In this document: piece after piece, positions 33,783-44,819 of the stretch | Position numbering within the stretch: position 1 is the stretch's first letter | Layout: every line of letters starts with the position of its first letter | From: Pseudoneurospora amorphoporcata | Lineage: Eukaryota; Ascomycota; Sordariomycetes; Sordariales; Sordariaceae | Reading direction: 5' to 3' | DNA length: 59,583 bases | Assembly (NCBI GenBank): GCA_033297205.1 | Contig: MU859269.1 | Span: forward strand, 1-59,583 | The notes under the pieces: model-generated | What the model saw: the letters and a program-made list of their open reading frames with translations, nothing else | The model's database searches: none | What the model was told of the DNA's origin: nothing | Program-made: the position numbers and the translations under genes

Positions 33783-34270
33783 TGTAACGAACGGCAGTCT
33801 GATCTGCCTAAGTGGGATAGCTGAAGGTAAAGACTATCAGTGCTGTTCGGTGAAGCCAAAAGGTTCACAACAAGTATGGTAGCGTTATACGTATCTCAGT
33901 AATAAAGATCAATTGACTACTATCGAACTATTTTATTAGCTAGTTCTCTAGATACCTTCGTATATCTCTGCCATTGACGGGGACCCAAGTGTCCTTAGAC
34001 TCTTAATATTGTCCTAGCTCACTTAGAGAGTCTGGCTCACCGTGTAGCCCTGGCTTACGCGTGAGCCTGGCTCACGACGTGAGCCTTATTAGCTTGTGAG
34101 CCTTATTAGCTTGTGAGCCCTCTTAGCTTGTAAGCCCTCTTAGCTTGTTAGCCTTCTTAGCTTGTGAGCCTTCTAGTCTTCTGTCTTACTGGCCTCTATG
34201 GTTACATGGCCCCGCCTCTACGTGTCCTAGTGACTTGGTTGGCCCGTGCTATTCGCTTAAGTTCGTAATA
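33783..34270 (-). repeat. 5' LTR of element D (488 bp)
   Basis: On the plus strand from TGTAACGAACGGCAG to AAGTTCGTAATA. Longer than its relatives because of a 17-bp tandem repeat. The outer flank is copia element G. Confidence 0.85.
34081..34165. repeat. 17-bp minisatellite in D LTR (5 full units)
   Basis: Five successive 17-mers of the type GTGAGCCTTATTAGCTT / GTGAGCCCTCTTAGCTT plus a partial sixth unit. Other D LTRs lack the array but have GTGAGCC palindromes at the same position. Confidence 0.85.
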
Positions 34271-35553
34271 CGAAGCCTACAGTCGTTACTATCTTAGAGG
34301 CGACGTAACGTACTATAAGCTACACCCAGAGCTCAATCCATATGCTAAAACCCTTTAAACTGATTTATCGTCCGTCAATCTACAAGCAAATAGAATAGCA
34401 CTATCATTCGACTCCGCCCTAGTAGGAGGAGCAGCTAACCTAGCCTATAACGACAATATCTTCTACTCCCTAATGGCCGTTACTAATGACCCATACGAAG
34501 ATCATCCAATTGCAGAAGATAATTTCGCGTTAATGACATCCCTAGGTGACAACCGAGATCAGGTCTATCTAGATACAGGCGCCTCCAGCCACCTCTTCAA
34601 CGACGAGAAATATTTCTCCTTTATCGAGAAACTAGATAAACTAATATCCTTTAGCGCCGTAAATGGAGGTAGAGCACAATTAATATATGGGGGGGAAGTC
34701 AACCTCCTATACACACATCCGACCAACCAAACCGCCAACCTCCTCCTACATAACGTAATCCTGGCAAAGAACATACTGATAAACTTTGTATCGGCTGGCT
34801 AACTAAAGAGAGTAGGCTTTATCGTTAGCGGCAAGAATAACGAGATAATTGTTGAAAAGAGCGGCTAGGTAGTTGTACAATTTCGTTGGTATATGAATAT
34901 CGCACTACTCAATATCTATATAGTTCCTAAACTGAAAGAGTTCCCTATCTACGTAATTATCGAGACTATTATACTCGCCTCCCTAAGCACCGTCAACTAC
35001 GTTATTATGCACTGCCGTTTTATGCACGCAAGTGTATAAAGAGTTCTGTTAGCATGTTAGAAAGCAAGGATCCCAATCAATAAGAAAGAGGCTGAGGCAT
35101 ACAAGTACCACTACTACCACCTAAGTAAATCAACTAAGATTATTTCACACGACCCTCTACTTTCCACTTCCAAAGTGCTCGCCGAGATTTATATTGACTT
35201 AATCTCATACAAACTAGAGGGGCTGGGCGGTCAGAATCATACTGTGCACATCACAGACTAGTACTTACAATTCTAGTAGTACTTTATATTGAATAGGGAG
35301 TTAGATAGTTTTGAAAAACTAATTCACTTTATTAACTAGCTGGAGAAACAGACCAGCATCCACATCTAAGTGGTTTATATCGATAATAGTATAGAATTTT
35401 CTATTAATAAGCTGAAAGTTTGGTGTAAGAAGTATGGTAAGACTTTAGTAACTACAGCTCCCGAATGCCTAGAATAAAACCCTATATTAGAACGTTATAG
35501 CCGCACTATCGTCGAGGGTGCTTGCACTTCAAATTTAGAAGTGGGGTTTCTAG

Positions 35554-35791
35554 TGTTACAGGGTTAGCCTGTGTCGGTTGTGCTAGTGATGGTTGCTTCC
35601 AAGACAACTATCACTGTCTGCTCATCTGATTGGCCAATGGCTTCCCGCCATGGACCTACTAGGGTTCACAGCTCGAGTCCTATAAAGGCTAATCTTCCGA
35701 GCGTACATTTGCACTTCTCTCCTTTCCTCTCTTCGTGCAATTACGCATATCTAACATCTACACCCAACCTTCCTCCCCTTTGCCCATGATA
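35554..35791 (+). repeat. Solo LTR in copia integrase (TSD TCTAG)
   Basis: 238 bp from TGTTACAGGGTTAG to CCATGATA, with exact duplications TCTAG at 35549-35553 and 35792-35796. It has TATAAAGG in the middle and the pyrimidine-rich end plus ACGCATATCTAAC block typical of the A/H LTR group. Confidence 0.93.
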
Positions 35792-36836
35792 TCTAGATTC
35801 GTACTGGCCGCTCGCTAAGGCTAAATATATTCTCGTCTTTAACCAACTTCCTCATCTACTACTAGGTAACGTATTACCACTAGAAGTATTTATAAGATGA
35901 GTCAGCTACTCAGCAGACCAATGCCAACCTAACATCTGTCACTTACGGGTATATGGAGCGACAGCTTATATCTATATTAATAATAGAAAGCAAAGGCCTA
36001 AAGGTAGAAAGATATTAGCAAAGGCGGTCGTTAGAAAACTATATGGATATGAGAGTTTGACTAGAAAGGTCTATAAGATTAGACTGAACAACGGCGGCAA
36101 AATTATTAGAACGCGTAATGCTAAATTTATTGAGGAAAGACATCCGCTAAACCCTATTAATATAAATCTTACTCCTACCTTATTCGAAGTAACCTTTAAC
36201 GACGCCTACCTCTACGAGGGATTTACTACGTTCACACTCGAGCACGAAATATGCCTAACTATAGGAGACGCCTCCTTACCAAGAACATCAACAATATAAT
36301 CTACTTCGATTCAGAATATAACATCAAACCAAAATACAACGTCTACAACTACCACCCGGAAAACTCCAACCGTCCTGGGAGCCTTCCCAACACCCAATAC
36401 TACGCCCGATAGACTGGTCCAACTACCTACCGATCTCCAGCCTACCGGGGACCCCGTACTACTAACGGATAAGGATATTAAAATAAAAGACTACGTAGAA
36501 ACAATACTAAGCGCGTACCCTAATGAGGATAACGAGTTTATAATGCCGGATATACTACATCCCCCTCCTAAACGCAGACTATCAAAACGCAAAGCACCCA
36601 CCAAATTTCTAAAACCTCGTCGTAAGCTATAGAATAAGAATAATTAGTAGGATATATACAATCTCGACAGCAAACTAGTCATAAAGAGCAACAAAGTAGC
36701 ACGGCACTATATAGCTATTACTCTTATTGCCCTGGAAGATATAGACCTAGAGCTCCTGGTTAAGACTAACTTCTACCTCCTGTCCGCTACAACTAGTCAA
36801 GCACCCTATTTACTAAAGTTATATAAAGACGCTATC

Positions 36837-37093
36837 TGTCACAGGGTTAGACCTATGATGTGCTGTGTTACACTGACCGCACATGTGCTGTGCTGACCAG
36901 AGCCTAGAGCTCTGTCCACGCACATGTTACGCATATGTCATTGTCACGTGCAGCCTCACGTGCCCGCGCACGGTCTAGTCTATAGGGCTCTCGCCCATAT
37001 AGCCAGACCTCCGCGCACACTTCCTCCCCTTCCTCTCCTCATGCAACAACGCATATCTAATTATACCCCCTACGGTGCCTTCGCCCTATGATA
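36837..37093 (+). repeat. Solo LTR between copia integrase and RT (TSD CTATC/GTATC)
   Basis: 257 bp from TGTCACAGGGTTAG to CCCTATGATA. Flanks CTATC (36832-36836) and GTATC (37094-37098) agree in four of five bases, and the copia frame rejoins (KDAI / KRSDF). A close relative of the LTR at 35554 but with a different U3 part. Confidence 0.85.
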
Positions 37094-38646
37094 GTATCAA
37101 ACGAAGCGATTTTAAAACCTTATAGTACCTGGCGATAAAGGAGCAGGTGGACAAACTGCTGGCATTTGGCATATAGGATCTCGTTGACCTTCTAAAAGAA
37201 GTCAAGGTTATCCCTAGCAAATGGGTTCTAGACTAGAAGTTTACATCAACTAGCGAGTGGCTTAAGAACAAGGCAAAATGGGTAGCATGCGGAAACTTTA
37301 AGTACGGCAACTATATGCTATACGAAGTCTACTCAGCCGTCGTGCACGCGTCAAGTGTAAGGATCTTTATTGTACTCGTAGCGACTATAGATCTAGAATG
37401 CCGTCAACTCAATATAGTGGCAGCATGTCTAAACGCCGTAGTACCTAAGAACGAAGTTATTTATATCAAGCAGCTAACAAGCTTCGAGGATAGTACTAGA
37501 AGAGTTTGCCGCCTCAACAAGGCCCTGTATGGCTTACAGAAGTCTACGATCTAGTGGCACAAAATAGTAACCTCCAAAATGGAAGCCCCAAGTTTCGAAC
37601 TATTCGCCACGGACAATTGTATTTTTAAGAACGAGAAGATAGGTGTCATCATCCTCCTCTACGTCGACGACCTCCTAATCGCTGGTCCAACTCAGACCGC
37701 CATCGATGCCGTCGCTAGTACCCTCGGAACAGTATTTGAGCTAAAGGATATTGGTAATGCCTCCTCCTTCCTAAGATACTCAATCGTTATGGATCGCCCT
37801 AACCACCACATCTACCTTTATCAAAAGGTGTACTTGAGGAAGATCATAGAGCGTTTTGATAAGGGAAAGCTAAACGCGATATTTACACTATAGCCGCCTA
37901 ACAAGTTCCAGCTACCAAAACTAGGATAGGAGGTTAATGAGATCATCGGCACAATGAAAGATTACTAGGAACAGACGGGCAGTCTAAACTTTCTATCCTT
38001 CTGTACAAGACCAAATATTACTTACACCATCATAAGGTTGTACGAAGCTAATGCTGGCCCTTCCGAACAACACTGGAAGTTGAACCAGCATCTTTGGCAA
38101 TATCTCAGCGCTAATCTCAACAAAGGCTTGAAATGCGGGGGCCGTTTCCCTATCGACAACCTAAAACTCTATACTTACGGCGATGTCTCCTTTACGAACG
38201 ACCTACTTATGAGAGCTTTAGTTGGTGGATACGTAGTTATGCTAGTAGGCACCCTAGTTGCTTAGAGGTTGAAGAAACAAACTCTAGTTACACTATCAAC
38301 CTCAGAAGTAGAATTCGTCAACTTCACTCCTACGGCAAAGGCTTTATACTAAGCTAGAAACGTACTAAAAGAAGTAGGATTCAACTAGCTAGAGCCGCAA
38401 ATCCTGTTCACAAATTCGGCAAATGCCAGGCACATCGCGCTCAACCCAGCCTAGACTGCCCGCACTTACCACCTAGATCTACGCCATAAATAAATCATCA
38501 GCGCTGTGGCGAAGAGAGACTTCCACTTAGTTTACGTCGCCAGCAAGGATATGGTTGCTGATGGATTGACGAAAGGACTGGATAAGATGGCACACGAACA
38601 TTTCGTGCAACAATTGGGCATGGCATCGCCTCACAAGACGACCTAA

Positions 38647-39420
38647 AAGACTAATGAGAGACAACAGGGGCTGGAGCACGGGTTTTTCGATGCAAGCAAA
38701 CGTAAACCTTCAACAGAGATAGCGATATTTGGGATAAATAGATAGATAGTCGTTTCTTTGTTTTCTGGTGCTGGAGGGGCTGTCTTGTGCCCAGCCGGCT
38801 CACGGTCAGCCGTACCTGCCAGGTTAGGCCCACTTCTTCCTAGTACCACCACGCTTAGCTAGCTTTTTCTCCGCGATCGTTCGTAGCTCTATTTCCTTCT
38901 TCAATATAACATCCTTCTCTCTCTCGCCTTCTTTGTTCCTATGGTCCAAGATAGGAAGTTGTATCCTCCATTCCAAATTCGACCCGCCCAAACCCCATCA
39001 TCTGTATCCATAGATAGTTAGCGGGTTGTGTTATTTGTATCTATAGGTAGTTGACGATAATGAGGATATATTCTATAGCTTACAATTCTTTCGCGGCATT
39101 TGTCGACAATCTATACCCAAAAGGGGGATTGGGCTACCGCCTAATATACTATTCCTACCTGGTTAGGCCGTTCGGGATTAATACTACCGATCTGAAATCG
39201 GGGCAAAGGGGGTACGGAATTAGCGTCATCGCGACTTACAAGTCACATCTTAATTATACCGGAGTTAGTAACAGAAGGATACTCTCTTGCTTTGTCCCGT
39301 CTATAGTATAGTATAGGCTTTATATTCGTGGTAGCCAAACGGTTTGCCGAGAACACCTACGTCCAGCTCAGTAGAATAAATTCCCTTCTATTCCCCTAGT
39401 CCCTCATTTCCCAATTCTTA
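38647..39420. other. No gene recognised
   Basis: Follows the copia stop. It may contain the copia 3' LTR (start not identifiable) and then low-similarity sequence. A short open frame at 39051-39311 has no motif I know and is not called a gene. Confidence 0.5.
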
Positions 39421-40357
39421 CCTTTTTGCTCCCTTTGCGTCTTCCTAACTGATCGCCCGACGCGCTACTCTAACTGCCTCCTATCTAGCGCTAGCGGTCG
39501 CTTCTACAACTTTCCGCCGGTCCTCTACGACCTCGTGCGTGCTTTTTAGGAATCAGTATGCATAGTCATCGAGTTCGGCTTGGTGTGACAAGGGCTGTAA
39601 TCAGGGCTTAGAACAGTAGTTTAAATTCAGCTAATAAACTTCTTTAGTTTCGAAGGCCTTGTTGATCTTCTCAACCTCTAGGAGAAGGTTGGGCTTCAAG
39701 GCCTTCTTATGCCAAACGGAATCGGTACGTTCTTGAGGTACGCATCAAGCCTTGTCGCCTGAGGCTTTAAGGCATCTATCATATATATAGAACTTTCTGA
39801 ATACCTTCATCCATTCTCTATCTTCCTTTTGGCATTGTCCTTCATCCGTGCGCCTTGCTTCTTGTTTGGTTGGCTGTGGTTGCTTCTGGGAAGATTAGGA
39901 TCGTCTCGAGATTGGGATCGTCTCGTGATGCCTCATAAGCGTCTTCAGCACTTCTAGGGTTTGGCTCGCTAGCCGGTAGCGTCGGGAGGAGTTCGGATAA
40001 GCAGTGCTGATGGCCGAGAGTCCGGCCGAGGTGAGTTTGAGTCTCGCGGCCTGCGGCCGCCGGGCATTCATAAGGCTAATACCAGGCGTTGAGGCTCTGC
40101 TAAGCCTCAGCAACCCTAACCTAAAACTGTAGGCAAATGTCCGTGTGACACTTGGACACCTCCGTAGGTATTGTTGCTGTCGAAGTCCTTCGCTGTAACG
40201 CTAACGCGGTTGAACTTCGTGCTGGCATCTATGCTCTCTGCGAGCGTCTTATTAAAGGGCGAGACCCTGATTGGCGGTAGTTACTAACCCGATTCTCCTC
40301 TATCGAGGCTATAAAGTTTCCTCCTAGCAACTAGGGAAAGGCGAAGGTCTACCTAGA
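39421..40357 (+). pseudogene. Unrecognised host-like exon, split by a solo LTR
   Basis: Reading in one frame from about 39421 (TDRPTRYSN ... FYNFPPVLYDLVRAF), the coding sense crosses the solo LTR 39584-40150 exactly: IEFGL before, DTSVGIVAVEVLRCNANAVE after, once one CTTGG copy is removed. It continues AGIYALCERLIKGRDPDWR and KAKVYLE, then a GTATGT 5' splice consensus at about 40358 with a CTAAC branch-like motif near 40406. Only TAG stops interrupt it. I do not recognise the family. It may be a host gene or another repeat; the intron signals favour a gene. Confidence 0.5.
39584..40150 (-). repeat. Solo LTR, C family, long form 567 bp (TSD CTTGG)
   Basis: From TGTGACAAGGGC to GTCCGTGTGACA, flanked by exact duplications CTTGG at 39579-39583 and 40151-40155. 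The ends and the first about 190 bp match the 298-bp C LTR. About 270 bp in the middle (roughly 39790-40090) are absent there. Confidence 0.92.
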
Positions 40358-41256
40358 GGTATGTTTCTTAAGTTAGTTCCATCCTATCTTAACCTTTATC
40401 TCCTACTAACATAATCAACTCCCTATTCTATCACTATTGTCAAAACCTATTATCTAACCGTCCTAGAAAAAATCAGGTAAGACAATGAAGAGATATTAGA
40501 TTGCTCTAAATTCAATCAGACGAATACATATATCGCGGAAAGTCACTCGGCCGCACAAGAGCAGTCTAAGATCTGCTGCTATGCGTCTCCCTCGACGCTT
40601 TGGAGTCTGTCAGCAGGTAGTTAAAGGGCTGGTAAAGAGGAACCAAATCTTTGGATGAATAACCCGAGGATATGCTCCTCTATGAAACGCAAGGACGCGG
40701 TATAAAGGCCCTATAGCCAAGCACCTTTCTTTTTAAAAAAAATACGCTGGATAGGGGCTTTGCAGGAACCCTTTCCTATTAAGCAACGAGAAAATAGCGG
40801 GACGGTATTCATCTTAGGTAGCTAATTAAAGTAGCTTAGCCTAAAGTTGGGTAGTCGGCTGAGGTATACTTCGTTGCGATCGTCTGCATATTGTTGTAGA
40901 CTTTGGTTATACTAGCCAGTATATAAAATCCTAAGTAGAAGTTTCCACATCTAACAACGAAAAGCTCCTTTACCCGATACTAATTCAGCTGTTTCTATTG
41001 CTAAGGAGTTAAGATCCCTATTCGCAGAGTAGGGTATCTATTATCTCCTTACGCCTAATATTGTCCCAACCCGACTATTCAGCTAGGTGCTTTTGGTGGG
41101 GACATTCGCGCGAGCTTGACGAGAGCGTATATAGAACAAAGATTGTCCGCTACGTTAAGAGCCTAGTCTTTCTACGACGACGTTAAGATAGTTTTAGATA
41201 GCGGAGAGTAAGTCAAGTGTCCTCTATATCGCCTTAATCTCAGTTCTCCGAACTAG
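40358..41256. other. Non-coding or decayed sequence, no gene recognised
   Basis: Begins with a possible intron. The rest has stops in all frames and no LTR ends, repeats or RNA genes that I can identify. Confidence 0.5.
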
Positions 41257-41538
41257 ATGGCTGACCTTACCAAAATCATCACCCAATTAACAAACGTAGA
41301 CCCGGATTACTACCATTCCGATACTATTAAAACCCGCCTCTCCTAAGTACAGAAGCCTCGGAGCCTTCACCACCAGAGACGTAGAGAAAGGAGAAGCCAT
41401 CTTAATCGAGAATCCTATCCTCAGAATAGCTCGCAACACTAGACCTTTTACGCTGACTTTGAAAAGCTCTTTAAAAAAGACAAAGAAAAATTGTAAGAGC
41501 GTGTACGAACAACAATAGCAGATCGTAAGATATAATAG
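41257..41538 (+). pseudogene. N-terminal fragment of a SET-domain protein gene
   Basis: ATG at 41257 (MADLTKIITQLTN), then after one frame shift near 41345 the text PKYRSLGAFTTRDVEKGEAI and LIENPILRIARNTR. This matches the opening of the SET fold in fungal SET-domain proteins (a Gly-x-F-A/T-T-R-D-I-x-x-G-E pattern), followed by FEKLFKKDKEKL in another frame. SET proteins are lysine methyltransferases; the catalytic part is missing. Element I's LTR begins at 41539 and cuts the gene. The other half is not seen in the window. Confidence 0.6.
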
Positions 41539-41728
41539 TGTCACAGGCATTGCCTGCCTGTTCCTATATATATACTACTATTATGTAATATAGTGGCTCT
41601 AGGTGGGTCCATGTGGTGGACCTACCGCTTCATACCTTATATAGTTCTCATGCGCACACAGGACTCTCTTCCTGTCCCTCGCACAACAATCAAAGTCCTA
41701 GCTTAGTGCTTGCTCGCGCCCTGTAACA
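41539..41728 (+). repeat. 5' LTR of element I (190 bp)
   Basis: From TGTCACAGGCATTGCC to CGCGCCCTGTAACA. Shares both ends and the CGCACAACAATCAA block with H LTRs but is 45 bp shorter in the middle. The primer-site match is GCACAACAA (41681-41689) with TTGTTGTGC (41731-41739). Confidence 0.88.
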
Positions 41729-41993
41729 CTTTGTTGTGCCAAACCTTCGCGTTAAAGCGCAACAAGTGATTTCAGATTAATCAAGCGTAGTAAGAGACTA
41801 CCGCAATAACACAGTCATTACGATATCACATTTCGGCGAATCGTGTAGTCGTCAAGTAACCTACAGAGAGCGTATACGACACCGGTCTATACGAAGCGAG
41901 CATTAGTTAAGTATTTAAGAACAACGAACGAATCATAAGCGTAAGAGAAGTATTTAACTTTTATTTCCTTTTTCGTCACTCGATCACGACAAG

Positions 41994-43998
41994 ATGTCTG
42001 GTCCTAGTAAGAATCAGCCGCTCGCGGATCGAGTTAATCTGCGCGAAGTTTTCCCAGCCTTGCTACAAGGCTTTCAATACCTCCAACTTATTTGTAAGGA
42101 GGAGGCTACTAGCCTTACGGTCCCTAGCAACTTTGCTGAGACGGCTAAGGCCTCCCGTAAGGTCATGAAATTACTTCACTACTTCGACGTCAAGCTCAAG
42201 AAACTTAATAACGAAGTCTTTGCGACTAGAAGCGAGTTGTCTTCGGTCAAGCAGGAGGCAAAGGCTTTTAAGGCACGAGTGGCCGTCCTTGAAGCCCTCA
42301 AAACTCAACAAGCCGATCAAGTCAACTAACGACAAGCCAAATATACCAAAATTATTAAAGAGAACATAATTCTGTAGAAGAACGTAGTAGCTATACAGAA
42401 TGATATTAACTCCTTGCGTGTAACCCTCTCGCAAAGGGAGCTTGACATTACCGTGGCAGAGCAACAGTATATAGACATGCTTGCGGCCTCAGCGGCCTAG
42501 AACGCAATACTTGACGAGCTGTAGGCTGGCTATAAAGACGCTTTAAACAAGGCTAGCTAGGTCTATTAGCTAACTGACGAGCTCAAATACACGAAGGAGC
42601 AACTCAAGAAAGCGCAACTCGAGGCTCAATTAGCGGCCGAGCCTAAGGTTGTATACAATAAGCCTAATAGCGCTTATTCCGATAGCGCTCACCCTAACTT
42701 CTTTGCCCGCGTCGACGACGAGAACGTTTAAACCAACGTTTATACGGTGGAAGGCAAGCCTAATAGTATAAGAGGAGGTGCTAGCGGCAAGCCTAGTAGA
42801 GGATTTAATGTCAGAGGATTTAGAGTTAACAGTACGGGCCGTACTAATAGTAGCAGCATAGGAGGAGCTGCCGTTAGCAGCACTAACGCTAGTAGGTTCG
42901 GCGTTAGCAGTATAGGAGGAGCCGGCGAACTTTCCAGCCTAATACCTAGAATGGATAGGGGTTTCGGCAACGGAGGAGGTGGATATAGTAGACCCAGCAA
43001 CGGAGGAGGATATAGCGAAGCTGGAGGTTTCGGCCCTAGCGCTCTGAACGGTTGGGTTGTAGGCTTTAGTGGTCATTTCTTCTAAATGCCTTTAGCGGCA
43101 CCTTACCCGCGTCGTCGTAACTTTTCTAAGGACCCTGAAGCCTTCAATAGCGAGGAGACTGACGTAATTAAACGTTACAACCGCTTTATTACGTAGTCTA
43201 TAGCCGTTCGTATACGTTAGGAAGTTGATAACTTCAACTTTTCCAATAAAAAGACCAAGCTTTTGCATATAATAGGTTGCCTGGGCGGCGAGGCACGCGT
43301 TACTATTGCTTCTAATGTTCGCAAGATCTTAAATAACCCTCATTACTCAGCGACCTAGGACTAGCCTACCGGCGCGGCTTTCCTTGACCATCTAGCCAGC
43401 CGCTACTAGTAGGATGATGTGCTGGCGGTCTCGGAGAAGGCTATGTCGCAACTTAAGCAGGCTGGTAAGTACTCCAACTTCGGCAATTTCGAAGCCCAAT
43501 TCGTTATGCTAGCTAATAGGTGCGGTTACAATGCGGCTACGAAGGTACGTATGCTAAAGAACAAGGTTGGCAAGGAGCTCCATATAGCTATATCCTACCA
43601 ATACAATACGCCCGACCGCGAGGACTGGGAGGGTTGGGTGAAGATGTGCTGTAGCCTAGCCAAGTCCTTAAACGAGGCAGCTTTCTGCAATAACAGTAAC
43701 TATAATAAGACCAACAACGGTAGCGTTAGCGACAATAACACTTCTAAGGACGCTAATAAGATAAATTTCGACCGCTTGAAGATCAACGACATCGATTAAG
43801 AGGTTATCCAACAGCGTTTCGCCGCTAGACAGTACATCAAGTGTAGTAAACCCGGCCATCAAGCTAAGAAGTGTCGCAGCCCCATCAACTACGGTAGTAA
43901 ACCTAAAGTTAGCAGTAATAATAGCAATAGTAGTAATAAGAACAATAGCGGTAGTAGTAAGGGTAGCTAGAGCAAGTAGAACGTACGCGCTATAACTA
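41994..43998 (+). pseudogene. gag of element I, main part
   Basis: ATG 41994 (MSGPSKNQPLADRVNL). The N-terminal domain resembles H gag (VMKLLHYFD in both), followed by a long coiled-coil region with TAG stops (42200-42640). Then a Gly/Ser/Arg-rich linker (42750-43060), a capsid domain (DPEAFNSEETDVIKRYN, LLHIIGCLGGEA, to about 43700), and a zinc knuckle YIKCSKPGHQAKKC at about 43829-43870 with first Cys as Tyr. A Ser/Asn/Lys-rich tail follows. The remainder, including the stop, lies at 58101-58180. Confidence 0.9.
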
Positions 43999-44437
43999 TG
44001 TAACGAACGGCAGTCTAATCTGCCTAAGTAGGATAGCTGAAGGTAAAGACTATCAGTACTATTCAGTAAAGCTAAAAGGTTAACAACAAGTATAGTAGCG
44101 TTATACGTGTCTCAGTGATAAAGATCAATTGACTACTGTCGAATTATTTGACAATCTGAGTTCTCCTGTAGTCACTTTATACCTCCTCGCCCTACTGCGA
44201 GATATCTGTCCTCGGATGTTTACGCGGTCGTAAACCTTATAGAATGTATAATAGCTCACTCTAGTATTGGCTCACTATAAGCCCGGCTCACCGTAAGCCT
44301 GGCTCACTATAATCCCGTGCGTTAGTGAGCCTGCATACGCCCTTTTAGCCCGTACTTGACCTCCCAGGTGTTACACTGGTTATTACTAGTGAGTAGTCGG
44401 GTCTTGGGCGACCCTAGTGTCGCTTAAGTTCGTAACA
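43999..44437 (-). repeat. Solo LTR, D family, in element I gag (TSD AACTA/AGCTA)
   Basis: 439 bp from TGTAACGAACGGCAG to AAGTTCGTAACA. Left flank AACTA (43994-43998). Right flank AGCTA is split by E3: AGC at 44438-44440 and TA at 58099-58100. One G/A difference. This proves the LTR came before E3. Confidence 0.88.
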
Positions 44438-44440
44438 AGC

Positions 44441-44752
44441 TGTCACAGGTCTGGCGCCCAGTACTAGCATCTGGCACACGGTTAGCCAGACCACGAGTGC
44501 CGGCAATGCACGCCAACCCGGCAAGGGACCGGCAGGCCTAAAGCCTATTGGTCCCCTCTAGCCTCTATACGGTTACATACTCAGACCGTGGGGCTGCTTC
44601 AGGCAGTCAGGCACCTATACTAGCGTACGGCCTTAAAGGATAGGCGACAAGGTTTACTCTACGGGCTAGTCTTTCTTCTCTTTTCTTTTCGTAGAACCTT
44701 AATTGATTATTCTGGTATCAGCATCTGCGTCCTACTCTACTATCCCCTTATA
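44441..44752 (+). repeat. 5' LTR of E3 (312 bp)
   Basis: From TGTCACAGGTCTGG to CCCCTTATA. Primer-site pair: GTAGAACCT (44691-44699) with AGGTTCTAC (44755-44763). Confidence 0.93.
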
Positions 44753-44819
44753 TTAGGTTCTACCTCTTATAAGGAAAGATTGCTTATAACTATAAGCGCG
44801 GCAACATATTGGCATTGGA

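Larger units (their letters stand above)
14383..34270 (-). mobile_element. Element D: Ty3/gypsy chromovirus split by a solo LTR and by E1/E2
   Basis: Minus strand: 5' LTR 33783-34270, primer site, gag 33725-32842, gag remainder from 20625 down, protease, RT, RNase H, integrase, chromodomain to about 15540, antisense ORF, polypurine tract, 3' LTR 14383-14831. The E1 insertion (20626-32836) carries a TACAT-type TSD and lies inside gag. The solo LTR at 18282-18668 lies inside RT. The outer flanks GGCAG (left) and CGAAG (right) do not match and neighbour different elements (B and copia G). The ends have therefore probably been shuffled by recombination, or the two LTRs come from two copies. Confidence 0.82.
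34271..38646 (+). mobile_element. Element G: Ty1/copia, 5' truncated, two solo LTRs inside
   Basis: Domain order knuckle remnant, protease, integrase, RT, RNase H is that of Ty1/copia. The 5' edge coincides with the D LTR. No copia LTRs were identified. After removal of the two solo LTRs each with one duplication, the frame is continuous from 34272 to 38646. Confidence 0.9.
34272..38646 (+). pseudogene. copia gag-pol polyprotein (protease, integrase, RT, RNase H)
   Basis: Starts within a CCHC knuckle remnant (TYYKLHPELNPYAK). Protease YLDTGASSHLFND at about 34562-34600. The gag-pre-integrase and integrase core run to 35553, with a degraded start and one central Asp context (DLISYK), and resume at 35797; RVYGATAYIY lies near 35950. 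RT from about 37100 has KVIPSKWVLD, the catalytic LLYVDDLLIAG (about 37660) and LKDIGNASSFL. RNase H spans about 38150-38590 and ends DMVADGLTKGLDK. Stops are TAG/TAA. Protease and RT motifs are otherwise well kept. Confidence 0.92.

Noticed and set aside
34081..34165. CRISPR-like array
   Set aside because: Units are contiguous 17-bp tandem repeats without spacers, in a eukaryotic LTR.
14378..34275. Target-site duplication around element D
   Set aside because: Flanks GGCAG and CGAAG differ at two bases by changes RIP does not make, and the neighbours are different elements.
38690..38890. 3' LTR of the copia element
   Set aside because: No matching 5' LTR, no clear ends and no duplication; left unassigned.
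40880..40960. Hsp70-like ATPase start (IVVDFGYTSQY)
   Set aside because: A single weak motif with no second domain and stops around it.
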